From Symbiodinium natans (lineage: Eukaryota > Sar > Dinophyceae > Suessiales > Symbiodiniaceae), in assembly GCA_905221605.1 (NCBI GenBank), contig CAJNDS010000158.1:536176-600175 (forward strand): a DNA stretch of 64,000 nucleotides, read 5' to 3'. Each line of letters starts with the position of its first letter. The first letter of the stretch is position 1. The notes beneath the pieces are model-generated. The model was not told the origin of the DNA. It saw only the letters and a list, made by a program, of their open reading frames with translations, and made no database searches. Shown here piece by piece: positions 40,093 through 49,231 of the stretch. The translations under genes were made by a program, and so were the position numbers.

Positions 40093-40275
40093 GGGGGGGG
40101 GGGGGGGGGGCCCCCCCCCCCCCTCACCTCACCATGAAGCATTTTCGAAGGATAAGGTGCCGGCGCCCCCCCCCCCCCCTCTCCTTTAAGGTGGTTGCGT
40201 GTGGGATAAGGTTGGGGGGGGGGGGGCCCCCCCCCACCTTCAGGTCCCCCCCCCCCCCCCCCCCACAAGGTTACC
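40093..40275. repeat. G/C homopolymer palindromes
   Basis: G~22 runs abut C~14 runs at 40093-40130, and G13-C9 at 40213-40236, with further C runs. Words such as AAGGTGGGG recur. These could form very stable hairpins, or reflect poor base calling. Confidence 0.9.
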
Positions 40276-40499
40276 CCAAGGTCCTCCCCCGCCCCCCACA
40301 GTCACCATGCTCTGAAGGTCTGTGGTACTTTGCAGAGGTCGTACTGAACAGAGCGTCCCTGTACCTAAACTTCGTTTGCGACACGGGGTTCCAGCGTGGG
40401 AAGCAAGGGGGCTGAAGGAGTTTAGGGCTTCAGAAGTCCTGCCGACTCGCTGCATGCCACCCCCCTGCGGTGACTAGCTTTCGTAGCCCCTTCTCAAGA

Positions 40500-40548
40500 C
40501 ATATATATATATACTTATATATACATATATATATATATACATATTTTA
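40500..40548. repeat. (TATA/TATACA)n microsatellite
   Basis: About 48 bp of TA-rich alternating sequence. A similar short tract lies at 39926-39956. Confidence 0.92.
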
Positions 40549-40889
40549 TGTGTGTTTACATTTTTGTTTGGGTAAGTTGCTTGCATCCGGGTCTCCTGCT
40601 TGTCGCTCCCGCTGGTTCTGAAGTGCCAGAAAAACAAAAACAACCCTAGTCCATTGAACCGTAAGCTTAAGTCGCTAAGTCCCTAACTCTCAAACCTCAA
40701 TCCCGACTGTAGACCTGCCAAGCCCACACCGCCTGCCCCATCCCAGGCGCAGGCTGTTGTCTCTGCAGGTGAGGAGACGGCTGGAGCACAGGACCCAGCT
40801 CCACGCCGCAATGCACAGAGGGGGGGCGGGCTTAAGGCCTTGTGGTTGACGGATCGCTGCCCGCAACTTCACTCGATGTTGGATTGCAG

Positions 40890-40995
40890 GCTTATTGCTG
40901 GTGGAGTTTGCCTGAGATCGAATTACTTGGTCTGTGCGACTTGGCGTGATGCCCTGAAGGAGCTGGATGCTGTGGGGGAAGTCTCGCTCAGCCAG
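40890..40995 (+). CDS. Internal exon, 35 codons
   Basis: Acceptor gatgttggattgcag and donor CAG|GTGGGC bound 106 nt. The frame G|CTT ATT reads LIAGGVCLRSNYLVCATWRD and ALKELDAVGEVSLSQ, helical and well mixed. The frame stays open through the next possible exon. Unknown family. Confidence 0.48.
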
Positions 40996-41140
40996 GTGGG
41001 CGCTGCCCTTGCCTCGCTCCCCTCCGCCCCTTCCCAGCTCGGGCGCACGACTTTTGTAGGGGATTTGGAGCATTGGAGTATACCGGCAGCTGCCTTTGTT
41101 GTAGTTGCCTGGCCGAACTTTTTAACCATTGCTTCCGCAG

Positions 41141-41214
41141 GCACTGCACCTGGTTCACTGGTGCTGGGCGTCAGCGAGCCACATTTCGCTTTGGCACTGC
41201 TAACTCATATGCAG
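41141..41214 (+). CDS. Internal exon with canonical splice sites
   Basis: Acceptor aaccattgcttccgcag and donor CAG|GTGGGT bound 74 nt, reading TAPGSLVLGVSEPHFALALL and THMQ. Its incoming phase does not match the exon ending at 40995, so another exon lies between (a candidate follows cttttgtag at 41059) or one limit is wrong. Confidence 0.48.
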
Positions 41215-41267
41215 GTGGGTAGATGTCACAAGCAGGGTTATATAGGATTCTAATGCAGTACACTACT

Positions 41268-41506
41268 GTATATATCTATGTATATATGTATATGTGTATA
41301 TATGTATATATGTATATATGTATATATGTATATATGTATATATGTATACATGTATATATGTATACATGTATATATGTATATATGTATAGATGTATAGATG
41401 TATATATGTATATATGTATATATGTATATATGTATATATGCATATATGTATATATGTACATATTATATGTATATTTGTATATTTGTATATACGTATATGC
41501 GTGATG

Positions 41507-41545
<39 letters not shown>

Positions 41546-41615
41546 GCATATATATATATATATATATACACATACATATACATAGACATATACATATATA
41601 TATATACACACATGT
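41268..41615. repeat. (TATATGTA)n microsatellite, ~350 bp
   Basis: The largest simple repeat in the window. It gives spurious YIYVYM-type ORFs on both strands. Confidence 0.97.
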
Positions 41616-41739
41616 GTGTGCAGCCCACACTTGCAGCTTCGCGCTGAGCTCATGCCAGACACCCGCACGCGGAAATGGCCGCTTCATCTTTGGTGTCGGC
41701 ATCTTGGAGATGTGCTGCGCAAACATTCTTGATGCCAGG

Positions 41740-41935
41740 CTTTAGGGGTTAGGGTTTAGGGTTCAGAGGTTTAGGGTTTAGGGTAGTTTAGGGTTTAGGC
41801 TTAGGAAAAAATGCTGTGCAGCTGGAGCAGCCCCCGGATTCTGATTTCAGGTGCCGGGCAAGGTGCTGTTGGGACGCCACCCTGCCAAAAGCAAGTCATC
41901 GCACGCGAAGAACCCTAAACCTTAAACCCTAAACT
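41740..41935. repeat. TTTAGGG islands, 110-bp spacer, CCCTAAA island
   Basis: G-strand units at 41740-41800 and C-strand units at 41910-41935. This is the reverse order to the exon cassettes, so it is likely an intron-type inverted pair. Confidence 0.88.
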
Positions 41936-42255
41936 TGTACGTATAGTCTACTGTAAAGCGAATGTCTGCCAAAGCCACAGGACCTGCATGTTTACAGATC
42001 CATCCGGGGAGCTTTATGGCGGACACCCCCTCCCCAATGAAATAGTCGTACCTATTTAACCCTGTACCATGGCCTACCCGCTAGTTTTCCCACGCAACTT
42101 TGAACCATGTCCCCGAAATGCTGTTGCGAAACACTGAGGCCCATGCTCTTCCTTGGAAATGAGGGCAAAGTGGAACTTGACTGGGCGTGCTGCTTACATC
42201 TGCTTACATGCCAGTCTCAACCCTAAACCCTAAACCCTAAACCACTGCTTGACCA

Positions 42256-42460
42256 TGGTCACCGTCGGCTCGCAAGGCTTTGATGCTGCTCTCCCTGCAC
42301 ATGTGGCGGCGTGCCTCTGCCACGGCAGACCGAAAAGAGTTCCTGGTGGACAACGAGATTCTTCAGGCAGGATCTGCTCGCTTTACGAGAATCAGACGGT
42401 GTGCAAGCTACATGCAATGTATGGTGGAATGTATGTTGAACTATGATAGCCCTAAACCCT
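42256..42460 (+). CDS. Exon-like ORF between CCCTAAA arrays
   Basis: From a stop at 42253 the frame reads SPSARKALMLLSLHMWRRAS, then ATADRKEFLVDNEILQAGSA and RFTRIRRCASYMQCMVECML, ending in the next CCCTAAA array. It is strongly amphipathic. No acceptor or donor could be fixed, and both flanks are C-strand arrays (42218-42242 and 42449-42524). Confidence 0.4.
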
Positions 42461-42524
42461 AAACCCTAAACCCTAAACCCTAAACCCTAAACCCTAAACC
42501 CTAAACCCTAAACCCTAAACCCTA
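42449..42524. repeat. CCCTAAA array, ~11 units
   Basis: Perfect C-strand heptamers; left arm of a cassette. Confidence 0.97.
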
Positions 42525-42644
42525 GGAAGACTCTGTTGAGTGACATCTTCCCTGGCAGGCACCGGCTCCAGGCAGGGCACGTTTTGTGGATCCGAACCGA
42601 CAGTCCTCCAGCACCTGCAACTCACGGCTTCCTAAACTATAGGG
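42525..42644 (+). CDS. Exon-like core of a telomeric cassette
   Basis: A good acceptor, catcttccctggcag (42557-42559), opens a segment reading either HRLQAGHVLWIRTDSPPAPA or APAPGRARFVDPNRQSSSTC; the frame is undecided. The core ends in TTTAGGG at 42645. Confidence 0.4.
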
Positions 42645-42720
42645 AGGGTTTAGGGTTTAGGGTTTAGGGTTTAGGGTTTAGGGTTTAGGGTTTAGGGTTT
42701 AGGGTTTAGGGTTTAGGATT
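42645..42720. repeat. TTTAGGG array, ~10 units
   Basis: Perfect G-strand heptamers; right arm of the cassette. Confidence 0.97.
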
Positions 42721-42843
42721 TCGGGGCATGCTTAGATTACGTCTATTCACATATCTCTATATATATATATATATCTATGCACCTATATTTTATATTTCAC
42801 TATGTACATTTATATTTTTACATAAGCACCTTGAGCATGGCAG

Positions 42844-42953
42844 GCTTGACCTACTTCTTCTCAAAGAACTTGGGCGATGCCGAATACTCACCTGGGATTG
42901 TGCAGAAAACACCAAAGACTTGTCCCAGAAGCTTCTTCGTGCCACTGGCTGGA
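42844..42953 (+). CDS. Internal exon, 36 codons
   Basis: After ttgagcatggcag the frame G|CTT GAC reads LDLLLLKELGRCRILTWDCA and ENTKDLSQKLLRATGW, up to a GT at 42954 (gttagc). Leucine-rich helix plus polar segment; convincing composition. Family unknown. Confidence 0.5.
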
Positions 42954-43057
42954 GTTAGCCCTGACTTTGAGCGCTTGCCCCAGCGCATGCGTGAGCATGT
43001 GCACGATTCGCCACAGTTTCTTTCATGAGCTGGTCGTTCGTTGTCGTTGCCCTCCAG

Positions 43058-43191
43058 ACACGAGGTCGACACTGGGAAGACAGCTATGTGGGGGCAGGCC
43101 TGCAGAGCGATACGCTCTCTTCTCAAATGTTCGTAACTTTCAAAGCCGCCTCGGCCGAGCCGGCACAGTGCACTTCCTTTGCAGTTGCTAG
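43058..43191 (+). CDS. Exon, probably 3' of 42844-42953
   Basis: Acceptor gttgtcgttgccctccag leads into TRSTLGRQLCGGRPAERYAL and FSNVRNFQSRLGRAGTVHFL, ending at TAG 43189-43191. A GT at about 43130 could shorten it. It lies 105 bp after the previous exon on the same strand. Confidence 0.42.
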
Positions 43192-43749
43192 GCCGCACAG
43201 TCTTTTCAGGGGCTCCCAGGCATGTCACCCAAGGGGCCCCAGGCACCCTCTATGGGGGGGGGAAATCTGGGGATGGGGGGAAGGGTTGGAAAGGGAAACC
43301 AGATCCTGATCTGCTTGTTCGAGACACTTCTCAGCCAGATGCCGAGGCGAATTGTTAAGGCATTCACAAGGCAATCTTCCATAAGTCATGGTAAACCTCG
43401 GATTTTTCCTAACTGTTCGTGATCCAACTCGGAATCCTGGAGTCCATGTGAGGTGGTGGTCGGCAAGAGACAGGGCCAGTGGGTGAAAGTTGGCCAGCGG
43501 GGCCCTTTGCTTGCTGCGGCTGAAGGGATCAGTTCGGGTCTCTCGGCTCTGGGGCAAGGTGCTCTTCAGCATTTGGGCATTCACAGTCGGTAGGCATGAG
43601 TGCCACAGCTCGTGCAGATGGATCAATCTTGTGCCAACATTGTAGAAAAACATCCGGGCCCTGGAATGGTGCCCTACCCGACTGACCACCATCCCGCGAC
43701 ACTGCTTTGATTCCCAGCCAAGTGGTGCCACAAGGAGCTTAACCCTGAA
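43192..43749. other. Region with a 168-codon minus ORF
   Basis: A minus ORF (43225-43731) is the longest open frame but reads irregular sequence, and no splice or start context supports it. Confidence 0.25.
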
Positions 43750-43985
43750 TCCTTACCTAAAGGCGTACCCCTATTTTAGGAAAACTCCTACATGACTTTT
43801 GCTTGACCAAGTGACAATCCTTACCTCCCCTTCCCAAAAGTTCTTCCATCCAAGCTGCTGCTACTTGCCGACCTCGCTGAACGGAGTCCAGGCCGTTTCC
43901 CCATGGCAGAGCATGGCAGGGGTTTGCGAGAATAATAATAGGGACCCCAATAAGGTACCCCCCTACTCGTACACCCCCCATATAG
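43750..43985. mobile_element. Fragments of family-1 inverted-repeat element
   Basis: GTACCCCTATTTTAGGAAAA at 43765-43785 is a right terminus. A second, degenerate copy at 43919-43995 has GGGTTTGCGAGAATAATA and GGACCCCAATAAGGTACCCC. Both look decayed. Confidence 0.45.
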
Positions 43986-44057
43986 TTTCCTACGTCTGAG
44001 CGTGACGCATCGGGAAATAACCTCGAGGATGCCAGCGAAAGGTTGGCTTGAAGGAGG

Positions 44058-44375
44058 AGTTAGGGTTTAGGGTTTAGGGTTTAGGGTTTAGGGTTTAGGG
44101 TTTAGGGTTTAGGGTTTAGGGTTTGGGACGCTCACTTCGTAGGGCTTGGGCCTTGGCGGCCGCAGGGACGTTTGCGATCGAGTTACAGCGTGGACTTGTA
44201 GCATGCCGTTTCGGCTTTGTCATTTTGACCCTAAACCCTCAACCCTAAACTTGACCCTAAATCCTCAACCCTAAACTTGGCCCTAAACCCTCAACCCTCA
44301 ACCCTAAACCGTAAACCGTAAACCCTAAACCCTACAGTACACCCTAAACCCTAAACCCTAAACCCTAAACCCTAA
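44058..44375. repeat. TTTAGGG array, 100-bp spacer, degenerate CCCTAAA array
   Basis: G-strand array at 44058-44127; C-strand units from 44228 with CCCTCAA and CCGTAAA variants. Confidence 0.93.
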
Positions 44376-44380
44376 GCACT

Positions 44381-44507
44381 ACACCCCAGCAGACTCCGTG
44401 AGGTGCTCCGCGAGGACTTCGACCCCTCTGAGGTGTCAGGCGTGCGCGCGCGGGGGAGGCCGGGCTCCGGACTTCGGTCCTCTCATGGATGTAAAATGCT
44501 GAACAAG
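44381..44507 (+). CDS. Exon-like core of a telomeric cassette
   Basis: Acceptor acaccccagcag and the frame A|CTC CGT read LREVLREDFDPSEVSGVRAR. A GT (gtaaaa) at 44491 or an earlier GTGTCA may be the donor. A TTTAGGG array (44508-44545) closes the cassette. Confidence 0.42.
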
Positions 44508-44731
44508 GGTTTAGGGTTTAGGGTTTAGGGTTTGGGGTTTAGGATTCAAACGCTTAACCTGAAAGCGATTTTCCGTCAATCCGTGGTTACTTCCTCGGTA
44601 AACTCGAACTACGGACTTGAGTTGATACCAAGGAGTGTGTCATGAATACAGTTACCACCATGGAAATATTCGGTATGAGGACGGGGGGGGGGGGCTGAGC
44701 GGTGGTTGAGAGAGGCTTACTGTAAGGTTTT

Positions 44732-45205
44732 TTGACGGTTGGAGGCATTGCAGTATGGGCCTCGGTTGTAGCGCTTGGTGTTTTTAGCTTCAACATGCGC
44801 AAAGTTGTCAGCGGAGATCTTCTCAGGATGCTTGCCGTGAAGACCCCACCTTCTGATCTTCTGGTTTTCCTCTGGCGACCACTTTATACGGGATCCTCTT
44901 GTAAACCCTATCTTGGAACAGCTCCCACGTGACGGTCGAGTTCAGGTCTGCTCTGGCGGCACAGGCCAGATCCCTGTGTGGGGTTTGGAGGTTCTGGGTA
45001 TATGGGGGCTCCCGAAAATTCGGGGTCCCTCTTCAAGGGGTCCTACAGTAAGTTTGTTTGGTGTATGGGGTACCCCTATTTTGGGAAAGCCCATGTGAAG
45101 GCTTTGAGTTTGAGGATGTTCGCAGCCCGCAGGACAAAGTATGAGGAGGGAAAAGGGAGCTTAAGCTTCGCAACCGCCCTGAACGCAGCTTGTGCGAGAA
45201 CCAAA
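44732..45205 (+). CDS. Multi-exon gene fragment with one hydrophobic helix
   Basis: The first segment (44735 to about 44900) reads GGIAVWASVVALGVFSFNMR, a likely membrane helix followed by a basic edge, then KVVSGDLLRMLAVKTPPSDL. The next exon ends at 44990 (LEQLPRDGRVQVCSGGTGQI, PVWGLE). Removing the 110-bp element 44991-45100 joins it in phase 0 to ALSLRMFAARRTKYEEGKGS, LSFATALNAACARTKSL. The link between the first two segments needs a frame change that was not resolved. Family unknown. Confidence 0.5.
44991..45100 (+). mobile_element. Family-1 inverted-repeat element forming an intron
   Basis: GTTCTGG at the start and CCATGTGAAG at the end make a GT-AG intron of 110 bp. Inside, TATGGGGGCTCCCGAAAATT and GGGTACCCCTATTTTGGGAA with CCCATG are terminal inverted repeats. 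Confidence 0.7.
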
Positions 45206-45207
45206 AG

Positions 45208-45755
45208 CTTATATATATATGTACACATACATGTATCTCTCTCTCTCTCTATATATACATGTATATATATATATACATATCACACAACAAACAGAAGCCC
45301 AAAATCCGAAGCCCTGAACCCTAAACCCATGCAGCCCGAACACTTCCCTGGCAAGAACCGGTGAGTCCTTGCGCGGCCTCTTGCGAGGGACTGTCTGACA
45401 CTGCCAACCCTCGAGACCAAAGTGTAAACAACAAATTACCAACAAACATGTGTGTGTGTATATATACATATAATATTTATATGTATGGATATAACTGATT
45501 TAAATTCAGGTATGCATATGTTTATATATATATATATACATATATGCGTGTGTGTCAATAAGAAAATACATGAACATACCTGAACACATATACATATGTT
45601 AAATAATCATAACCAGAATACTGAACGTAAACTTACGCAACTCCAGAAGGAATCAGAGAACAAAAAAGACAAGCAACATAATTTAGAAATACATAAAAAT
45701 ATATATACATATATATATATATATGTACATATATATATATATATATATGTACATG
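45208..45755. repeat. TA/TACA microsatellite cluster
   Basis: Tracts at 45208-45285, 45460-45550 and 45700-45752. Between them lies a possible 26-nt exon (45335-45360) and otherwise AT-rich non-coding sequence. Confidence 0.92.
45335..45360 (+). CDS. Possible 26-nt microexon
   Basis: Acceptor aacccatgcag and consensus donor GTGAGT flank 26 nt (PEHFPGKN in one frame). A CCCTAAACCC unit is part of the acceptor region. Tentative, because of its length. Confidence 0.28.
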
Positions 45756-45910
45756 TGGCTTGTTGGGGTTGTGGCTTCCAGAGGGGTGCCAATGCGGCGA
45801 CCCGGGAGGTGAACCCTGCTCTATCAGCTGGCGGGGGATCCCAACTCTCGAGGTCCAGGTTGTTTTAGGGTTTAGGGTTTAGGGTTTAGGGTTGTCGCTC
45901 GAGTACGGGA

Positions 45911-46012
45911 CATGGTCACTTCTCAAAGTTCTGGTTCCCTTTAGGGCCTTTAGGGGGCCAGTATTTCAAGGGTACCCAAGAAAAGGGACCAGATTTGAGA
46001 ACTGACCATATG
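45911..46012. mobile_element. Short inverted-repeat element, family 2
   Basis: Left CATGGTCACTTCTCAAAG and right TTTGAGAACTGACCATATG are inverted repeats matching the element at 2858-2987. The word ATATGCA is triplicated at the right edge. Confidence 0.6.
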
Positions 46013-46231
46013 CAATATGCAATATGCAATCTCCGACTCCAAGGCCACGATGATATCGCGGACCTGACCAAAGACTTAAAGAAGGCACTCGTGTTGATTG
46101 GGTTGTGTGGGAGCAGCATGTGCTTATTGTTCCATGGTTGTGTGGCTGCCCCTCTACACCTGGCTCGGGAGCACGCCAGCAATTCCCCATTTCACCCCTT
46201 GTTTCTTTTGCGCTGCAGTCCTGCCATGTAG
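46013..46231 (+). CDS. Exon with hydrophobic segment
   Basis: Directly after the family-2 element the frame reads LRLQGHDDIADLTKDLKKAL, VLIGLCGSSMCLLFHGCVAA, then PLHLAREHASNSPFHPLF. A charged helix is followed by a ~17-residue hydrophobic stretch, suggesting a membrane-associated protein. An acceptor-like gcgctgcag lies at 46218, so the exon may end before it. Family unknown. Confidence 0.48.
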   Translation, partial: QYAICNLRLQGHDDIADLTKDLKKALVLIGLCGSSMCLLFHGCVAAPLHLAREHASNSPFHPLFLLRCSPAM

Positions 46232-46364
46232 CCGCGTAGCTCGTGTGGCCATCTCATGCACCAGCACCTTTGGTTGCCCCGAGAAGCTGCTCAGTCCACC
46301 GCCAGCAGAGCATTCACCCGTTAGCAGAACCAGACCCTGCCGGGCGGTTCTTCGAAGGAAGTGA
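46220..46364 (+). CDS. Terminal exon-like segment
   Basis: After cttttgcgctgcag the frame reads SRVARVAISCTSTFGCPEKL and LSPPPAEHSPVSRTRPCRAV, then LRRK and TGA at 46362-46364. It could be the last exon of the gene containing 46013-46217. Confidence 0.4.
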
Positions 46365-46459
46365 GGAGTGAGGAACTCAGAGTTTACCTAGCTGCCCAGC
46401 TTCCCTTGTAAGAATCGCAAAGCCACGACGCCGAAGAAGGACTAGCCGCGAAACCCGCT

Positions 46460-46815
46460 ACTAGCCCTAAACCCTCACACCCAAGCTTTATACGCCAGAG
46501 AAACCTTATAAACACTATAAACCCTACAAACCCTAAACCCCAAACCCCAAACCCGAAACCCTAAACCCTAAACCCCAAACCCCAAACCCTAAACCCTAAA
46601 CCCTAAACCCCCCGGTTTTCGTGGCCATGGCTCCCGCCCAACGGCGGGAAAGTTCAGAGGCCACATCGAGGCCGAGATCCGCGTGTTTTGTACCTTAAGA
46701 AGGTTTAGGGTTTAGGGTTTAGGGTTTAGGGTTTAGGGTTCAGGGTTTATGGTTTAGGGTTCAGGGTTTAGGGTTTAGGGTTCAGGGTGTAGGGTTCAGG
46801 GTTCAGGGTTCAGGG
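46460..46815. repeat. CCCTAAA array, 90-bp core, TTTAGGG array
   Basis: C-strand units at 46460-46612 (with TATAAACC and CCCCAAA variants) and G-strand units at 46702-46815 (TTCAGGG variants). The core reads GKFRGHIEAEIRVFCTLRR or, after an acceptor-like gttcag, a different frame to GTACCT. Confidence 0.92.
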
Positions 46816-46954
46816 TGTGCTTAGGAATCCGTTTGGGAGAGGGGTTGATAGGAACCTACATGAGAGCTCCTGGTTGGGTTCTGTTCAGGTAGGGGTTTCG
46901 GCTGTGGCATCAAGAGGCTCGCGGCGACCGCGGATCCTTCGTGGCACGACGAAC

Positions 46955-47075
46955 CCCCCGCCCCCCCCCCCCCCCCCCCCAAAACCCTAAACCGTAACAT
47001 TTCCGAAACTACTGAAAGGTGCATAGGGTTGTTAAAAAAAATTCGAAACCCTAAGAACCCTCAACCCTCAACCCT
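46955..47075. repeat. C-run and degenerate CCCTAAA cluster
   Basis: A C~24 run ending in AAAACCCTAAACC, then unique sequence and CCCTCAA variants up to 47075. Confidence 0.88.
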
Positions 47076-47102
47076 TTGCCCCTAAAGCCTAGCTGGAACC
47101 AG

Positions 47103-47173
47103 AAGATGCCTTCAGAGCCGAGCAGGAGATATCGACCGACACCGGCGCCGCTGCTGATTCGGGAGGACCGAGG
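47103..47173 (+). CDS. Exon-like core before TTTAGGG
   Basis: Acceptor gctggaaccag and a GT (gtttgg) at 47174 bound 71 nt. Frames EDAFRAEQEISTDTGAAADS and KMPSEPSRRYRPTPAPLLIR are both open, so the true frame is undecided. Confidence 0.35.
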
Positions 47174-47184
47174 GTTTGGGGCTT

Positions 47185-47235
47185 TTAGTTTAGGGTTTAG
47201 GGTTTATGAGTTTGAGGGTTTAGGGTTTAGGGCCT
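47185..47235. repeat. TTTAGGG cluster
   Basis: Two short G-strand islands separated by about 15 bp. Confidence 0.88.
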
Positions 47236-47252
47236 CAGGGGGAGGTTTTGCA

Positions 47253-47457
47253 GGGAGGGTTTCGGGAGGCTGCAGCGGGCCTGCTGGCTTGGAGCGTCCT
47301 TCGGACTTCAGTTTCGCGGCTGGCTTTGGAGCAGATCATTTCGGCATCTTTCAGTAACACCAAACAGCGTGTGACAGCGACGTACTCAGAACACAGTTGC
47401 TGCACTGTCGCAGCCCTTATGTACAGCCGCTACTTCAGATGCCTTGACTTGTGGTAG
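47253..47457 (+). CDS. Exon-like ORF, helical
   Basis: After gaggttttgcag the frame reads GFREAAAGLLAWSVLRTSVS, RLALEQIISASFSNTKQRVT, then TYSEHSCCTVAALMYSRYFR and a stop at 47455. Strong amphipathic composition. It may be a terminal exon. Confidence 0.45.
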
Positions 47458-48084
47458 ACCCTTCCAAGTGCAAGGAAGGAGCTACGAACATGTCTGAGAC
47501 ACAGGCCTTTCTTGGTTGCTTCGCTCCAGGACAGCGCAGAGCGAGCTGTACAAGCTGGAACCAAGCCGACCCTCATCGCGTTCGAAGGGTCCGTCGGCTC
47601 CAGACTTTCAGAGGCTTTGGGGGTTGGAGCTCATGGCCTGCCACCCTCTTGAGTAGGTTGTTATGATGATTGTAAAACCTTATGACAAGATGGCAAGTGT
47701 AACCTACCTAGCTTAGGGCACTCCAGGCAGGTTTTCGAGCTCTGGGAAGCAGCAGAAGCAGCTTCTCACCAAGACCAGCATGACCAGCATGATCCAACAT
47801 GGTCCATCGCTGACCCCCCTCCTACCCACCCACCCAGTCGCACCAACCGCCAAGGCACTGCTTCTTTCTCTTGGTGGTTTCAATCCAGTTCCCACAAGTT
47901 TTGGCACACACACACACAGAGTGAAGGGAACCTTGCCTATTTCGGGCGGCTCTTTTCGGCCAGCACAACACGCGTGTGTAGTAAACCCTGCTGCTCTGCT
48001 CGCCAGAAGCCTATCCTGAGCGGGGCTGGATGCATTGCACACGTATGTACGTGCATAATATAGGAAGGCTACTTTGCTTCCCTA
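47458..48084. other. Unique region, no firm gene
   Basis: Open frames on both strands (minus 47713-48042, 109 codons; plus 47780-48019, 79 codons) overlap and neither has clear splice context. Confidence 0.28.
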
Positions 48085-48330
48085 CACCCCCTAAAGCCTG
48101 AACCCTAAACCCTAATCGCCGGACTACGAATCATCCCCTGCAAACCCGAAGCCCCCAGAGCCGAGGCCGAACCTTCTAGTGTCCAATCCCTCCTCTCCCT
48201 CGTCTGCACGGACAAAGCCTTTGCGGCGGGCTTCGAGCAGCGGCAGGCAGGGCCTCTGAAGGGTTCTGGAGGTTCCCCTCTGTTCTGGGGTTTTGGGGTT
48301 TATGGGTTTGGAGTTTAGGGTTTAGGGTGT
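48085..48330 (+). other. CCCTAAA - core - TTTAGGG cassette with exon-like frame
   Basis: Two CCCTAAA units at 48099-48115, a 172-bp core and TTTAGGG-like units at 48287-48330. The core reads KPEAPRAEAEPSSVQSLLSL and VCTDKAFAAGFEQRQAG on the + strand. An acceptor-like gcccccag and a donor GAG|GTTCCC lie inside. Confidence 0.42.
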
Positions 48331-48528
48331 GACATGAACCAGGAATCCTTTTGCGATGGGGCGTGCTGGGGACCTTTCGGGCGTGCTTCTGGGGGTCAAG
48401 GGCCCGCCAGAAAGGCCGGAAGCCGATTCGCGCATGCAGAGCATCCGAAAAGGCCTGAATACTGCAAAATGGAAGTTTGTGGTAACCCAAGGCGGATCGA
48501 AACCCTTCTTCAGACCCTGAACTTCTGA

Positions 48529-48798
48529 AGGGCCTTCTCTCCCTTTCTGAACCCCCAAGGGGCCCTTGACGACTCAACAAACTCTCGGCCACCCTCGGAG
48601 CTGAAAAAGATCCTCACATCCAGCCCCGGCAAGAAACCCGACAGCCCTGGAGTGCAGGCTGAACAGCCGCCCTCAGCTTACACCACTCCACAGCCGTGTT
48701 CCCAAGGGCAGCTCCCGTACTTGGGCTTGCCATGGCTTGCGCTTGGGGGGTGGGCCAGTCGGGTTGTTTTGGGATCTTCTGGTTGGTTGAGGGCCTGA
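48529..48798 (+). CDS. ORF without ATG, polar then hydrophobic
   Basis: Between the stop at 48526 and a TGA near 48796 the frame reads DDSTNSRPPSELKKILTSSP, GKKPDSPGVQAEQPPSAYTT and then a hydrophobic tail. It is probably an internal exon whose real end is near the gtgttcccaag region at 48695. Weak. Confidence 0.32.
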   Translation, partial: RAFSPFLNPQGALDDSTNSRPPSELKKILTSSPGKKPDSPGVQAEQPPSAYTTPQPCSQGQLPYLGLPWLALGGWASRVVLGSSGWLRA

Positions 48799-49019
48799 GG
48801 TTGCTACAGGTTTTTGGGACGTGTTCATATTTCGAAGGCGCCTGAATTCACAAGCCCCACAAGCCCAAAACCCTAAAACCCTAAGAAGCCCTACCAACTT
48901 CTCAGAAGACCCGAGGGCTTGCTGCGAAAGACGATCTCTTCGTCGCCGGCACAGCGACAGGCGCTGAAGAACGCTCGGATATGGGGAACTCGTTGAGCTT
49001 GTCATATTACATTACATTG

Positions 49020-49231
49020 TCTTGTATTATAATGTATGACATTGCATACTTTGTTATGTTAGTAGACTTAGTACATATAATATGTAGTATATCATATAGC
49101 CTTTCTAGCTCAAGAGTTTACGGCTTGGGGTTCCTGAGCTTCAAGCTCTGAGCCAGACGATAGGTTCAGCAGGCTTCGCAGCATTTAACTTGCAACGTTT
49201 CACTTGCTATCATGTGGTGGCTGCTTGAAGG
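49020..49231. other. AT-rich stretch and possible short exon
   Basis: 49010-49100 is AT-rich. 49199-49231 reads VSLAIMWWLLE and joins in phase to sequence after the next element. Confidence 0.3.

Noticed and set aside
41223-41745. YICIYVYM-type ORFs on both strands
   Set aside because: They are the translation of a TA/TG microsatellite, open by composition only.
43225-43731. 168-codon minus ORF
   Set aside because: It has irregular composition, overlaps exon-like + sequence at its edge, and has no splice or start context.
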